Origin: an uncultured Bacteroidia bacterium
GTDB taxonomy: Bacteria > Bacteroidota > Bacteroidia > Bacteroidales > UBA932
Length of the DNA: 57,861 nucleotides
NCBI GenBank assembly: GCA_902794005.1
Contig: CADBFO010000021.1
Span: forward strand, 1-57,861
Direction of reading: 5' to 3'
Within the stretch, counting starts at the first letter, position 1, and the number at the start of each line of letters is the position of its first letter. Of this stretch, positions 1 through 8,464 are shown in pieces. The position numbers were made by a program, and so were the translations under genes. Under the pieces are notes generated by a model. That model saw only the letters and a list, made by a program, of their open reading frames with translations. It did not search any database and had not been told where the DNA came from.

Positions 1-150
1 AGCGAGCTGACGCAGGCCCCAATCCTCCTGGTACACAACCTCACCGCCATTGTCGGTGATGAGCTTGACGTACTTGGCAACCGCTTCCTTCATCTGGGTG
101 TCAGACAAAACGGGAGTTGCAATGAAAACGGTTTCGTACTGGTTAACCAT
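1..150 (-). CDS. rpsF: 30S ribosomal protein S6 (N-terminal 50 residues, cut by window edge)
   Basis: Small-subunit ribosomal protein bS6, which binds 16S rRNA together with bS18. The first 50 codons read [17 protein letters not shown] and continue with an amphipathic helix and the strand [11 protein letters not shown]. The YETVFI start and the GGxVxxxxxWGxRxLA block are typical of the family. The start ATG lies at 150-148, with a full consensus promoter about 60 nt upstream at 242-212. The rest of the gene, and probably rpsR and rplI as is usual, lie outside the window. Identification is firm; only the C-terminal half is unseen. Confidence 0.93.
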   Translation of the reverse strand, partial: MVNQYETVFIATPVLSDTQMKEAVAKYVKLITDNGGEVVYQEDWGLRQLA

Positions 151-211
151 AATTAATTGTTTATAAATGTTTTACATTCTTTCCGGGCCAAAATGAGCCC
201 AAAAAGGACTG

Positions 212-242
212 CAAATATACGAAATTTTACAGCAAAAACAAA
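212..242 (-). promoter_or_regulatory. Promoter of rpsF (Bacteroidetes type)
   Basis: Read on the minus strand, TTTG (242-239) is followed after exactly 19 nt by TATATTTG (219-212). This matches the TTTG-N19-TAnnTTTG consensus of the Bacteroidetes primary sigma factor. Transcription would start near 205 and leave a leader of about 55 nt before the rpsF start codon. Confidence 0.8.
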
Positions 243-345
243 AAAATTTCACCTATTGCCCGCTCGGAAAACACTGAGTAACTTTGGCTTGCAAACCTGG
301 ATGTGCGGTCTCGTGACCGGACGCCGTCAATTCTCCTGTTTGCAC

Positions 346-386
346 CGATGCCGGCAGGCCGGACCCACCCCGACCCACCGGCATCG
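346..386 (-). terminator. Hairpin after pepD, possible terminator
   Basis: A 9-bp perfect stem (CGATGCCGG at 346-354, CCGGCATCG at 378-386) encloses a loop that is G-rich on the minus strand. It sits 17 nt after the pepD stop codon. There is no T-run after it, so intrinsic termination is uncertain. The rest of 151-402 shows only the rpsF promoter and leader; I see no gene in it. Confidence 0.4.
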
Positions 387-402
387 CCGTATTGAAAAAG
401 GT

Positions 403-1863
403 CTATTTCTCGGGAATATTCGCCAGGACGGCCTTCAAATAATCCCACGTACGGGCTACGGAGGCAACATGCACCTTCTCGTCCGGGCTGTGCGGATATT
501 TGATGGTAGGGCCGATGGAAACCATCTCCCAGTTGGGATACTTGGCGCCCATGATGGCGCATTCAAGACCGCCGTGCGTAGCCATCACCTTCATAGGGTA
601 GCCGTACACTTTCTGGAACTGTTCCATGCACACCTTGTTGATGGGCGTATCCAGCTTGGGAGTCCAGCCCGAATAGCCGCCCTTGAAGGTGATTTCTTCG
701 GCGCCGGCCAGCTCGAAGAGGCAGCGGACACGCTGGGCCAGGTAGTCCTTGGAGGTGTCCACGGCGCTGCGCATGAGGGAATGGATGGTGATCTTTCCCT
801 GCTGGGTGCGGACGATGGCCAGGTTGATGGACGTTTCCGTGAGGCCGGGCATGGACTGGCTCATGCGAATGACACCGGAGGGAGCGGCGATAATGGCCTT
901 GACGGCACGCAGCATGGACTTGCCCTGGATAAACTTGGGCTGCACGGGAACATGGTCCTCAATGTCCAGCCGGGCCGAAGGATCGCTGTCCTGGAATTCG
1001 GTTTTGATGGTCTCGAAGATGGAAAGGATGAGGGCGCGTGCCGCATCGTACTTGTCGGCCGGGACAAGAATTTCGGCCGTAGCCTCGAACGGGATGGCGT
1101 TCCGGAGCGAACCGCCGCGGAAGAAGACCACCCTCACGCCATAGTCTTCCAGCAGGGGCAGGAGGATTCTGGCCACCACCTTGTTGGCATTGGCGCGGTA
1201 CAGGGAGATATCCATGCCGGAGTGTCCGCCCTGAAGGCCGCTCACCGTGAAACGCAAAGCCTCCATCCCTTCGGGCGTGTTGTACTTGTGATACTTGAAA
1301 CTGGCCGATACATCCAGGCCGCCGGCGCAGCCCACGCAGAGTTCGCCCTCTTCTTCGGAGTCCAGGTTAAGGAGAATATCGCCCTTGAGGACGCCGGGCT
1401 TCAGACAATTGGCGCCGGTCATGCCGGTTTCCTCATCATAGGTTACCAGCAACTCCAGCGGGCCGTGCTTCACGGAAGGCTCTTCCGCGGCGGCCAGTCC
1501 CAGGGCCACGCCGATGCCGTTGTCGGCACCCAGCGTCGTGCGGTCGGCCGTCACCCACTCGCCGTCAACATAGGCATTGATGGGGTCTTTCAGGAAATCA
1601 TGCGGGGAATCGGAGGTCTTCTGGGGAACCATGTCCATGTGGCCCTGCAGGATAACGCCCTTGCGGTTTTCCATGCCGGGAGTGGCGGGAACGCGGATGA
1701 TGATGTTCCCCGTATCGTCCTTGATGGTTTCAAAGCCATGGGAGACGCCCCAGTTATACAGATACTCGATTACTTTCCCTTCGTGCTTGGAAGGACGGGG
1801 AATCTGGGTGAGCGCATAGAAGTTCTTCCAGATTACTTTGGGTTCCAGATTTTGAATACTCAT
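403..1863 (-). CDS. pepD: Aminoacyl-histidine dipeptidase (peptidase M20, PepD)
   Basis: Cytosolic metallo-dipeptidase that cleaves Xaa-His and other dipeptides. The 486-residue protein has the usual family length and the M20 motifs: QGHMDMVPQK (His75, Asp77), LGADNGIG (Asp114) and YDEETGMTGA (Glu144/Glu145, base and metal ligand), followed by a GGHSGMDI block in the dimerisation domain and an HGGLECA stretch with a C-terminal metal-binding His. No signal peptide is present. It is the last gene of a minus-strand group (glycerophosphodiesterase, acyltransferase, DUF4831, pepD), starting 28 nt after the DUF4831 stop, so it could be co-transcribed. With the POT transporter and TldDE nearby it fits a peptide-using lifestyle. 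Confidence 0.93.
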   Translation of the reverse strand: MSIQNLEPKVIWKNFYALTQIPRPSKHEGKVIEYLYNWGVSHGFETIKDDTGNIIIRVPATPGMENRKGVILQGHMDMVPQKTSDSPHDFLKDPINAYVDGEWVTADRTTLGADNGIGVALGLAAAEEPSVKHGPLELLVTYDEETGMTGANCLKPGVLKGDILLNLDSEEEGELCVGCAGGLDVSASFKYHKYNTPEGMEALRFTVSGLQGGHSGMDISLYRANANKVVARILLPLLEDYGVRVVFFRGGSLRNAIPFEATAEILVPADKYDAARALILSIFETIKTEFQDSDPSARLDIEDHVPVQPKFIQGKSMLRAVKAIIAAPSGVIRMSQSMPGLTETSINLAIVRTQQGKITIHSLMRSAVDTSKDYLAQRVRCLFELAGAEEITFKGGYSGWTPKLDTPINKVCMEQFQKVYGYPMKVMATHGGLECAIMGAKYPNWEMVSIGPTIKYPHSPDEKVHVASVARTWDYLKAVLANIPEK

Positions 1864-1891
1864 AAAATATCAGTGTAGTTTTAGTGAATGA

Positions 1892-2890
1892 TTATTTCGA
1901 TTGCAGATACAGGACACTCTCCCGGCCCAGCTGATAGAACGGGATGCGGGTCTGGAGCAGGGGCTGGCTGTCCCTGCTGAGCGTCACCTTGCAGACCGCA
2001 GGAATCCGGTAGCGGACAGAGCCTTTCACCTTTCGCTTGTCGTGGGACTCCTCCGGAAGGGAGCCTTCCGGCTGGAGTTCCAGATAATAGGGAATCCCCT
2101 TTACGCCTTCCGTAACGGCACCGTCCTCGGTCAGGCGGAACACCAGGTAGCGATGGTTCTTGACGGCGGAGGACGGAGTAACCTCGAAGGAATAGCTTTG
2201 CCTGCGTACCTCGGAGTAGCCGCAGAACAGGGACATGTATTCTTTCTCCAGGCGGTCGAGTTCCTTCAGGGCGGCGCTCATGGCCTCGCCGGAATAGCTG
2301 GCATCGGTGTTTCCGGAAGCGATGTTGTGACGGTCCCTGCGAACGGACAGGATCATGTCGGCCGCATCGGAAACTTTGTCTTCCAGGGTTTTCTCCACCA
2401 GAACCTTGTGCTCTACCGGCACCTGTACCACTGCCGTGTCTGTCTGGACGGACTCATAGACAATCTGGATGGCTTCCTTCTCCGCTTCGGTGAGCCCCCT
2501 GCCGGTGAAGTCTCCGGAAAGGCCGGGAAGGAAACGCCAGCTGACACCGTTGCCCCTGTCGGCTCCGCCGACGGATACAAGGCCCTGGGCGCTCATGGAC
2601 AGCAGTGCGGCACTTTCGGCGTCGCAGGTGTACCAGGCGTTCATATCGGCCTCCGTGTGGGGAATGAGTTCCACACGGGTAATTTCGGTTGTGACCATGT
2701 CTTTGTCACGCACCGATGTATTGAGCATTTTCTTGGCAAAGGCGGCGTAAGGGCCGGCGAAGAAAGATTCCTGCCGGACATCCACCTTCACCGTGACCGA
2801 CGTGGCCGGCAATGCATAGGACACCTCCTGAGCCCGGACAGAAACGGACAGAAGGCAAAGGAAGAGGATCATCGCGGTTTTTTTCATCAT
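1892..2890 (-). CDS. DUF4831 family exported protein
   Basis: Protein of about 332 residues in a Bacteroidetes family of unknown function. It starts with a signal peptide (two lysines, hydrophobic core, cleavage near VRAQ) and then shows the family opening, in which a strand of the type YALPATSVTVKVDV is followed by FFAGPYAAFAKKML. It probably acts in the periplasm or envelope. I chose the ATG at 2890, which overlaps the last base of the acyltransferase stop (TAATG arrangement). The ATG at 2899 would lie inside the upstream gene and would add only three residues before MMKK; the ATG at 2887 is also possible. No catalytic motif is recognisable, and I do not assign a function. Confidence 0.78.
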   Translation of the reverse strand: MMKKTAMILFLCLLSVSVRAQEVSYALPATSVTVKVDVRQESFFAGPYAAFAKKMLNTSVRDKDMVTTEITRVELIPHTEADMNAWYTCDAESAALLSMSAQGLVSVGGADRGNGVSWRFLPGLSGDFTGRGLTEAEKEAIQIVYESVQTDTAVVQVPVEHKVLVEKTLEDKVSDAADMILSVRRDRHNIASGNTDASYSGEAMSAALKELDRLEKEYMSLFCGYSEVRRQSYSFEVTPSSAVKNHRYLVFRLTEDGAVTEGVKGIPYYLELQPEGSLPEESHDKRKVKGSVRYRIPAVCKVTLSRDSQPLLQTRIPFYQLGRESVLYLQSK

Positions 2891-3723
2891 TATTTCCATC
2901 TTTTATGGGTCCAGAGATAATTCCAAGGCTGTTTTTGAAGGTCTTGCTCCAGCAGGCGGTAATAGCGTTGCATCAGTTCCACGGGATTCTCTCCCGCAGC
3001 ATGTTCGCTGAGCGGAACCAGCGTCATCCGGTAGCCGCCATCCTCCCGGGCCTCAAAACGGAGGTATGCCACCGCCATGTCCAGCTTTACGGCCAAGGCG
3101 GCGGATCCGGTCATGGTGGCCGTTTCCTGATGCAGAAAATCCACACGCACGTTATCGTGGCTATTGTAGGGATACTGGTCCGTGATGAAGACATAGACAA
3201 ACTTTCGCTCCTTGTTTTTCAGGGCGAAACGAAGCACCTCCCCCGCTTCCAGGTATCCGTCGAAGCCCAGATCGGCCACGGCTGCCGTGCGGCAACGGGC
3301 CATCCGGCGATCCATGCGGGCATTGTGGAGACGAAGATAGGTAACGGCAATGTCTCTTGCCGTAAAATCCAGAGGAACGCCATATGAGTAATTGAGGATA
3401 CCGCCGATGAGCTCCCAGTTGCCGGTATGCGCCTGAAGGAGCATCAGCTGACGGGCCCCGCCGTACAGGCGGTTGAATTCCTCGGGGTTGGTAAACTCCA
3501 CGATGTGGCTGTCCCGGAGGCGTTTCCGGCCTTTGTCGCCCCGGCATCGGCCAAACCACAGCGTTTCCATAAAAATAGTGGCCAGATGGCGGTAGAAACG
3601 CTTATGGATTGCCTGAAGCTCATCATAATTGTTCTCCGGAAAACTGCGGCTCAGGTTCACCATCACCACATCGGAGCGGTAACGGAGCACGCTGCGCAGA
3701 AACCAGGCGAGGAAAGCCTTCAT
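2890..3723 (-). CDS. Lysophospholipid / lipid A acyltransferase (LpxL-HtrB family)
   Basis: Inner-membrane acyltransferase that transfers an acyl chain from acyl-ACP to a lipid A precursor or a related envelope lipid. The HxxxxE catalytic motif is HTGNWE at residues 99-104, and the N-terminal part contains the usual block VVMVNLSRSFPE followed by a conserved FYRHLATIFMETLW helix. The protein has 277 residues. Its N-terminus is slightly short for the family, whose members normally have a longer membrane anchor, but the start at 3723 has an AAAAGG ribosome-binding site and sits 5 nt after the upstream stop, so it is probably real. It belongs to one operon with the phosphodiesterase before it and the DUF4831 gene after it. 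Confidence 0.87.
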   Translation of the reverse strand: MKAFLAWFLRSVLRYRSDVVMVNLSRSFPENNYDELQAIHKRFYRHLATIFMETLWFGRCRGDKGRKRLRDSHIVEFTNPEEFNRLYGGARQLMLLQAHTGNWELIGGILNYSYGVPLDFTARDIAVTYLRLHNARMDRRMARCRTAAVADLGFDGYLEAGEVLRFALKNKERKFVYVFITDQYPYNSHDNVRVDFLHQETATMTGSAALAVKLDMAVAYLRFEAREDGGYRMTLVPLSEHAAGENPVELMQRYYRLLEQDLQKQPWNYLWTHKRWK

Positions 3724-3728
3724 ACCTT

Positions 3729-4652
3729 TTATTTAAGAGGATATTCGTTTACCACTTCCAACAGGCGGTCGGGATAGTTGGAGATGATGGCTTCCACTCC
3801 CAGGCCGATGAGCCGGCGCATCTCGTCCTTGTCGTCCACCGTCCAGGTAACCACCTGCATCCCGCGGTCGTGGGCATACTTCATCAGTTCCTCATTCACG
3901 TTGCCGTGTTCCGGACTCAGCCACTCGGGCGTGAAGTCCAGCTTGGACATCGCCTCCTCCACGTCCTTCTCATAGTCTTCCAGAAGATAGGCAAGGATAT
4001 GGCCGGGGTACTTCTCGTTGATATAGTTGAGGGAACGCTCGTCGAAGCACTGGATAATGAGGCGGTTTCCCAGGTTCAAGGAGTCGAGCATGGCCACGCA
4101 CAGGTCCGTGAACGCATGATATTCGGGCCAGTTCACGCCTTCGATGCCCCCGTCGCCGTCGGGGTCGCTCTTGATCTCGACATTGTATTTCATGGGAGCG
4201 AGACCTTTCTCACGGGTATAAGCTTCCACGGCCCGGATCACATCGGCCGCAACGGGCTTGACACAGGGGATGCATTTTTTCTCCGGCCAGTCCGGATTGG
4301 GTTTGGACCCCACATCGTATTTGACGATTTCGCTGTACGGGAGTTCATACAGATAGGTTTTGGGGTCTGTCTCCAGAACGGGCGTCCCGTCCGGATAGGA
4401 AGCATAACGGTGATGGAAATACTTGTCGTGCGAAAGGATAACCTTCTTGTCCTGTGTTATGCAGAGATCCATCTCCAGGGTATTGACGCCCAAATCCACG
4501 GCGTTGAGCATGGCCTCCAGGGACTCTTCCGGAAACAGCCCCATGCCCCCACGGTGGGCCTGGACATCGGTCACCCTTTCCTTTCCCTTCCGGGTTCCGC
4601 AGGAAACCAGCATGGCTGCCACGGCGGCGATCCAAAGCAGATTGCGTCTCAT
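3729..4652 (-). CDS. Glycerophosphodiester phosphodiesterase, lipoprotein
   Basis: Hydrolyses glycerophosphodiesters released from phospholipids to glycerol 3-phosphate and an alcohol. The 307-residue protein starts with a lipoprotein signal ending in the lipobox LVSC (Cys18), so it should be anchored in the envelope. GDPD catalytic motifs are present: QAHRGG (His33, Arg34), LEMDL (Glu60, Asp62) and SHD (His75). The C-terminus has the usual TIM-barrel end with VVTWTVDD and IISNYPDRL. It is the first gene of the minus-strand group and has its own promoter candidate at 4716-4685. Its pairing with an acyltransferase suggests lipid turnover or recycling. UgpQ and GlpQ types cannot be told apart here. 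Confidence 0.9.
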   Translation of the reverse strand: MRRNLLWIAAVAAMLVSCGTRKGKERVTDVQAHRGGMGLFPEESLEAMLNAVDLGVNTLEMDLCITQDKKVILSHDKYFHHRYASYPDGTPVLETDPKTYLYELPYSEIVKYDVGSKPNPDWPEKKCIPCVKPVAADVIRAVEAYTREKGLAPMKYNVEIKSDPDGDGGIEGVNWPEYHAFTDLCVAMLDSLNLGNRLIIQCFDERSLNYINEKYPGHILAYLLEDYEKDVEEAMSKLDFTPEWLSPEHGNVNEELMKYAHDRGMQVVTWTVDDKDEMRRLIGLGVEAIISNYPDRLLEVVNEYPLK

Positions 4653-4684
4653 AGTATATTTTTACTTGTCGTTTTCCAATCAGA

Positions 4685-4716
4685 CAAATGTAGTTATTTC
4701 CCCCCAAATAAACAAG
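4685..4716 (-). promoter_or_regulatory. Promoter candidate of the glycerophosphodiesterase operon
   Basis: On the minus strand CTTG (4716-4713) is followed after 20 nt by TACATTTG (4692-4685), a full match to the -7 element TAnnTTTG with a one-base deviation in the -33 element. It lies 33 nt upstream of the start codon. Confidence 0.6.
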
Positions 4717-4740
4717 CAGGAGCTTGTAGAGGCATATAAA

Positions 4741-4772
4741 TTTGGCAAAGTCAGAAATTATAACCATTTTTG
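4741..4772 (+). promoter_or_regulatory. Promoter candidate of the POT transporter operon
   Basis: TTTG (4741-4744), 20 nt, then CATTTTTG (4765-4772), one mismatch to TAnnTTTG. It lies 33 nt before the transporter start codon, divergent from the promoter at 4716-4685. Confidence 0.5.
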
Positions 4773-4805
4773 TAAGGATAAGCCAAAACTAAAACTATCA
4801 ATATT

Positions 4806-6353
4806 ATGTTCAAAGGTCACCCCAAAGGATTAATTCCGGCCGCGCTCAGCAATATGGGCGAGCGATTCGGCTATTATATCATGAATGCAGTCCTGCTGCT
4901 GTTCCTGTGCTCCAAATTCGGATTGTCAGACAGCACCGCCGGACTTATCTATTCCGTGTTTTATTCTTCCATCTACATCCTGGCGCTGGTGGGCGGTATC
5001 ATTGCCGACCGAACCCAGGATTACAAGGGGACCATCCAGAAGGGCCTGCTGGTCATGGCCCTGGGATATATTCTTCTGGCCATCCCCGTAACGGCCACCT
5101 CCGGAAATCTGTCGTGGCTGCTTCCTTTCACTTGCGTAGCGCTGGCCCTCATCGCCTTTGGCAACGGTTTGTTCAAGGGCAATCTCCAGGCCATCGTCGG
5201 CCAGATGTATGACAACCTGGAGGCCGAGGAAGCCAAAAAGGGTCCCGAGGCCCTGGAACTGGCGAAGAGCAAGAGAGATTCCGGCTTCCAAATTTTCTAT
5301 GTGTTCATCAATATCGGCGGCCTCATCGCCCCCTTCGTCGCGCCCCTGCTTCGGGAATGGTGGCTCAAGGCCAACGGTTTCCTGTACAATGCCAACCTGC
5401 CGGAACTGTGCCACAAAGTGCTGAACGGAACCATCGGAGACCAGACCGCCAAGTATGATACCCTTTCCGCGGCTGCCAACCTGGGCGGCGGCGCCTTTGA
5501 ACCCTCCGCCTATCTGGAGGTCTTCAACCAGGGCGTTCACTTCTCTTTCTTCGCTTCCGTGGCCGCCATGATTATTTCACTGGTTATCTTCCTCTATTAC
5601 AAGAAGATTTTCCCTACCCCGCAAAAGCATGCCGCCGCTTCTTCCGCCTCTTATACGGAGCAGGAGAAGATTGCCATGGCCAAGGAAATCAAACAGCGCA
5701 TGTACGCTCTCTTCGCCGTTCTGGGTATCGCGATTTTCTTCTGGTTCTCCTTCCATCAGAACGGACAGTCCCTTTCCGTCTTTGCCCGTGACTTTGTGAA
5801 AACGGACAAAATCGCTCCCGAAATCTGGCAGGCGGTCAATCCTTTCTTCGTCATTGTCCTCACGCCCATCATCATGTGGATCTTCGGCTCGCTGGCCAAG
5901 CAAGGCAAGAGCGTTTCCACGCCCCGGAAGATTGCCATCGGCATGGGAATCGCCGGCGTAGCCTATCTGTTCCTCGCAGCATTCTCTTACATGCAGGGAT
6001 ATCCCTCCGGTACCGATTTCCGCGCCATGGACGAATCTGTCGCCGCCGGCATGAAGGCCGACTGGTGGGTTCTCATCGTCACTTACTTCTTCCTGACCGT
6101 TGCGGAACTCTTCATCTCCCCGCTGGGACTCTCCTTCGTCTCTAAAGTGGCTCCCAAGCACATGCTGGGTCTCTGCCAGGGATTGTGGCTGGGAGCAACG
6201 GCCCTGGGCAACCTTCTGATCTGGATCGGCCCCGTCATGTACAATGCCTGGCCCATCTGGAAGTGCTGGACCGTGTTCCTGGTGGTCTGTCTCATTTCCA
6301 TGGGCATCATGCTGGGAATGGTCAAATGGCTGGAAAGAGTGACCGGCGAATAG
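4806..6353 (+). CDS. Proton-dependent di/tripeptide transporter (POT/PTR family, MFS)
   Basis: Inner-membrane symporter that takes up short peptides with protons. The 515-residue protein carries the POT signature near the N-terminus (SNMGERFGYYIM, with the ERFxYY element of helix 1) and about 12-14 hydrophobic segments. A second family feature is the region around ELFISPLGLSFVSKVAPK in a late helix. The start at 4806 is followed directly by the family-typical HPKGL segment. It heads a plus-strand group with the zeta-like kinase, TldD, TldE and a glycosyltransferase. With PepD, TldDE and the amino acid fermentation genes it supports peptide import as a nutrient route. Substrate range cannot be read from sequence. 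Confidence 0.92.
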   Translation: MFKGHPKGLIPAALSNMGERFGYYIMNAVLLLFLCSKFGLSDSTAGLIYSVFYSSIYILALVGGIIADRTQDYKGTIQKGLLVMALGYILLAIPVTATSGNLSWLLPFTCVALALIAFGNGLFKGNLQAIVGQMYDNLEAEEAKKGPEALELAKSKRDSGFQIFYVFINIGGLIAPFVAPLLREWWLKANGFLYNANLPELCHKVLNGTIGDQTAKYDTLSAAANLGGGAFEPSAYLEVFNQGVHFSFFASVAAMIISLVIFLYYKKIFPTPQKHAAASSASYTEQEKIAMAKEIKQRMYALFAVLGIAIFFWFSFHQNGQSLSVFARDFVKTDKIAPEIWQAVNPFFVIVLTPIIMWIFGSLAKQGKSVSTPRKIAIGMGIAGVAYLFLAAFSYMQGYPSGTDFRAMDESVAAGMKADWWVLIVTYFFLTVAELFISPLGLSFVSKVAPKHMLGLCQGLWLGATALGNLLIWIGPVMYNAWPIWKCWTVFLVVCLISMGIMLGMVKWLERVTGE

Positions 6354-6360
6354 GCATTGA

Positions 6361-7035
6361 GTGCCCAGACTCTATATAATATCTGGTCCTAACGGCTCCG
6401 GGAAAACCACGGCATCGTACGGTGTTCTCCCGGAGCTGCTGGACTGTAGCGAGTTCGTGAATTCCGACGAGTTTGCCAAACACCTTTCCCCCTTCTCCCC
6501 GGAAATCGCCTACATCACGGCAAGCCGCCTGATGCTCCGGAAAGTCAAGTACCTCTTCGACCGCCGGGAAGATTTCTGCATCGAGACCACCCTGGCCACG
6601 CGCTCGCTCATCAAGATGGTGAACAGCGCCCAGCAGAAAGGATACTACGTCACCGTACTGTATTTTTGGCTTGCAAGCCCCGACATTGCCGTTGAGCGGG
6701 TGGCGGCCCGGGTTCGCGCCGGCGGACATGATGTCTCCGAAGAAACCATCCGCCGACGATACAGGATGGGCCTCAACTACTTCTTCCACAGCTATATGCA
6801 CCTGTGCGACAAGTGGATTCTGGCCGACAATTCCACCCCGCCTTTCGATGTCATCGCCGAGGGATCCAAGAAAGGCCTGGTCATCCGCGATATGGAAAGA
6901 TACAATTTTGTGCGCTCTCTGCTGACGGACGATATCGAACCCCTGACCCCCATCAGGGACGTCGCAGAATCCATTGTAAAAGAAATCGCCAAGGTTCCCC
7001 TGGCGCATGACGGAGTCCCTTATCAGAATGATTGA
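6361..7035 (+). CDS. Zeta-toxin-like P-loop kinase
   Basis: Small nucleotide-binding kinase of the zeta toxin / predicted ABC-type ATPase family, 224 residues. The Walker A motif GPNGSGKTT is at residues 9-17, and the FVNSDEFAK block (Asp36) matches the substrate-aspartate region of zeta kinases, which phosphorylate UDP-N-acetylglucosamine. An RVxxRVRxGGHDVSEETIRRRY stretch is the usual arginine-rich lid. The start codon is GTG, 7 nt after the transporter stop, and fits because the protein begins directly with the first strand. No epsilon-type antitoxin is adjacent, so a toxin role is doubtful. Its end overlaps the tldD start by 8 nt, which suggests translational coupling. The substrate is unknown. 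Confidence 0.8.
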   Translation: MPRLYIISGPNGSGKTTASYGVLPELLDCSEFVNSDEFAKHLSPFSPEIAYITASRLMLRKVKYLFDRREDFCIETTLATRSLIKMVNSAQQKGYYVTVLYFWLASPDIAVERVAARVRAGGHDVSEETIRRRYRMGLNYFFHSYMHLCDKWILADNSTPPFDVIAEGSKKGLVIRDMERYNFVRSLLTDDIEPLTPIRDVAESIVKEIAKVPLAHDGVPYQND

Positions 7036-8464
7036 AAACAAAGCATACTATTTTGACATCTTCCGCGCCGACGAGGCCCTGCTGGAAAAATTGGTCCAGG
7101 AGGCCCTTTCCGGCGGAGGCAGCTATTGCGACCTGTATTTTGAAAACACCACATACGGCAGCCTCCTGCTCAGAGACGGAGCCGTCACTTCCGGCGGCAA
7201 CCACATCGATTTCGGCGTGGGGGTCCGCGTTCTCAGCGGAGAAAAAACCGGCTATGCCTATTCGGAGAGCACGGCCTGGGCCGATTTGCTCGCCTGCGCG
7301 CATGCAGCCGCACAGATTGCGGAAAAGCCCGTGGACGTAAGCCCCTACGGGACCCGGAATCCCAGCCGCGGAGAGCCCAACCCGGCGGCGGACCGCTATC
7401 CCGTGCTCCGGCACTGGCGGGGAACGCCCCTTTCCGACTTCCTCCCCTTTCTCCAAAGGCTGGAGGCATCGGTCAGGCAGAAAGACGGCCGCATCGTGAA
7501 AATCATCGCCAACCTGGCTTTTCAGGTCAGCGATATCCTCATGTACAACAGTTTCCGCGAACTCAAATGGGACACCCGTCCCATGGGCAGCATCTCCCTG
7601 TCGGTGGTCTTTCAGCAAAACGGCCAGACCGAGAACAAATCCACCTCCCGCAGTTTCCGCAAGGGGGCCGAAATGCTTTCCGACGCCCTCATCGAAGAGA
7701 TGGCCGCAGAGGTGGTTCAGGGCATTGACGAGCGTTTTGCCGCCCGCCGCCCCAAGGGAGGCCGCATGAGCGTGGTGATGGGCGCCGGTGCTTCCGGCAT
7801 CCTTCTCCATGAAGCCATGGGACATGCTTTCGAGGCCGATTTCAACCGCAAAGGCACGTCCATCTTTGCCGACAGGATGGGACAGCAGATTTGCCCGAAA
7901 GGAATCCAGATCATCGATGACGGAACGCTTGCCGGCAACCGGGGCGCCCTGAATTTTGACGACGAAGGCATCCCCGGCCAGAAGACCTATATGGTGGAGG
8001 ACGGAGTCCTCACCTCCTATCTCCACGACCGCATCTCCGCGGCCCATTACGGGGTTCGTCCCACCGGAAACGGCCGGCGCGAGAGCTTCCGCTACGCCCC
8101 CATCCCGCGGATGCGGGCCACCTATATGGAAAGCGGAAACGCCAAAGCCCAAGACCTCATTGCAGAGGTGTCCAAAGGCATTTTTGTGGATGAATTCTCC
8201 AACGGACAGGTGCAAATCGGCGAAGGAGATTTCACTTTTTACGTAAAATCCGGTTTCCTGATTGAGAACGGCCGGCTCACCCAGCCCGTGAAAGACATCA
8301 ACATCATCGGCAACGGACCTGCCGCCCTGGCCGATATCCGCGGGGTGGCCGACGACCTTGCCGTTGACCCCGGCGCCTGGACCTGCGGAAAAGAGCAGTC
8401 CGTCCCCGTGAGCTGCGGCATCCCGACCGTCCTGATCGGAAACTTAACCGTGGGAGGAGAATAA
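7028..8464 (+). CDS. tldD: Metalloprotease TldD
   Basis: Zinc protease subunit that forms a heterodimer with TldE. The pair degrades unfolded peptides and, in some bacteria, processes modified peptides such as microcin B17. The HExxxH motif is HEAMGH, encoded at 7808-7825 (residues 261-266 with the start used here). The C-terminal region shows the family blocks around MRATYMESG and KDINIIGNGP. I chose ATG 7028 because it gives the usual N-terminus; an in-frame ATG at 7007 would add seven residues and cannot be excluded. The stop TAA shares one base with the tldE start (TAATG), so the two subunits are translationally coupled, as expected for an obligate pair. Confidence 0.92.
   Translation: MIENKAYYFDIFRADEALLEKLVQEALSGGGSYCDLYFENTTYGSLLLRDGAVTSGGNHIDFGVGVRVLSGEKTGYAYSESTAWADLLACAHAAAQIAEKPVDVSPYGTRNPSRGEPNPAADRYPVLRHWRGTPLSDFLPFLQRLEASVRQKDGRIVKIIANLAFQVSDILMYNSFRELKWDTRPMGSISLSVVFQQNGQTENKSTSRSFRKGAEMLSDALIEEMAAEVVQGIDERFAARRPKGGRMSVVMGAGASGILLHEAMGHAFEADFNRKGTSIFADRMGQQICPKGIQIIDDGTLAGNRGALNFDDEGIPGQKTYMVEDGVLTSYLHDRISAAHYGVRPTGNGRRESFRYAPIPRMRATYMESGNAKAQDLIAEVSKGIFVDEFSNGQVQIGEGDFTFYVKSGFLIENGRLTQPVKDINIIGNGPAALADIRGVADDLAVDPGAWTCGKEQSVPVSCGIPTVLIGNLTVGGE

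Noticed and set aside
157-1878. Open frame of 573 codons on the plus strand over pepD
   Set aside because: Mirror of the pepD gene with a His/Gly-rich, unstructured translation. The same explanation applies to long frames opposite tldD/tldE, mmdA and kduI/kdgK.
6361-7035. Toxin-antitoxin module with the zeta-like protein as toxin
   Set aside because: No small antitoxin gene is found on either side, and the gene is embedded in a housekeeping cluster.
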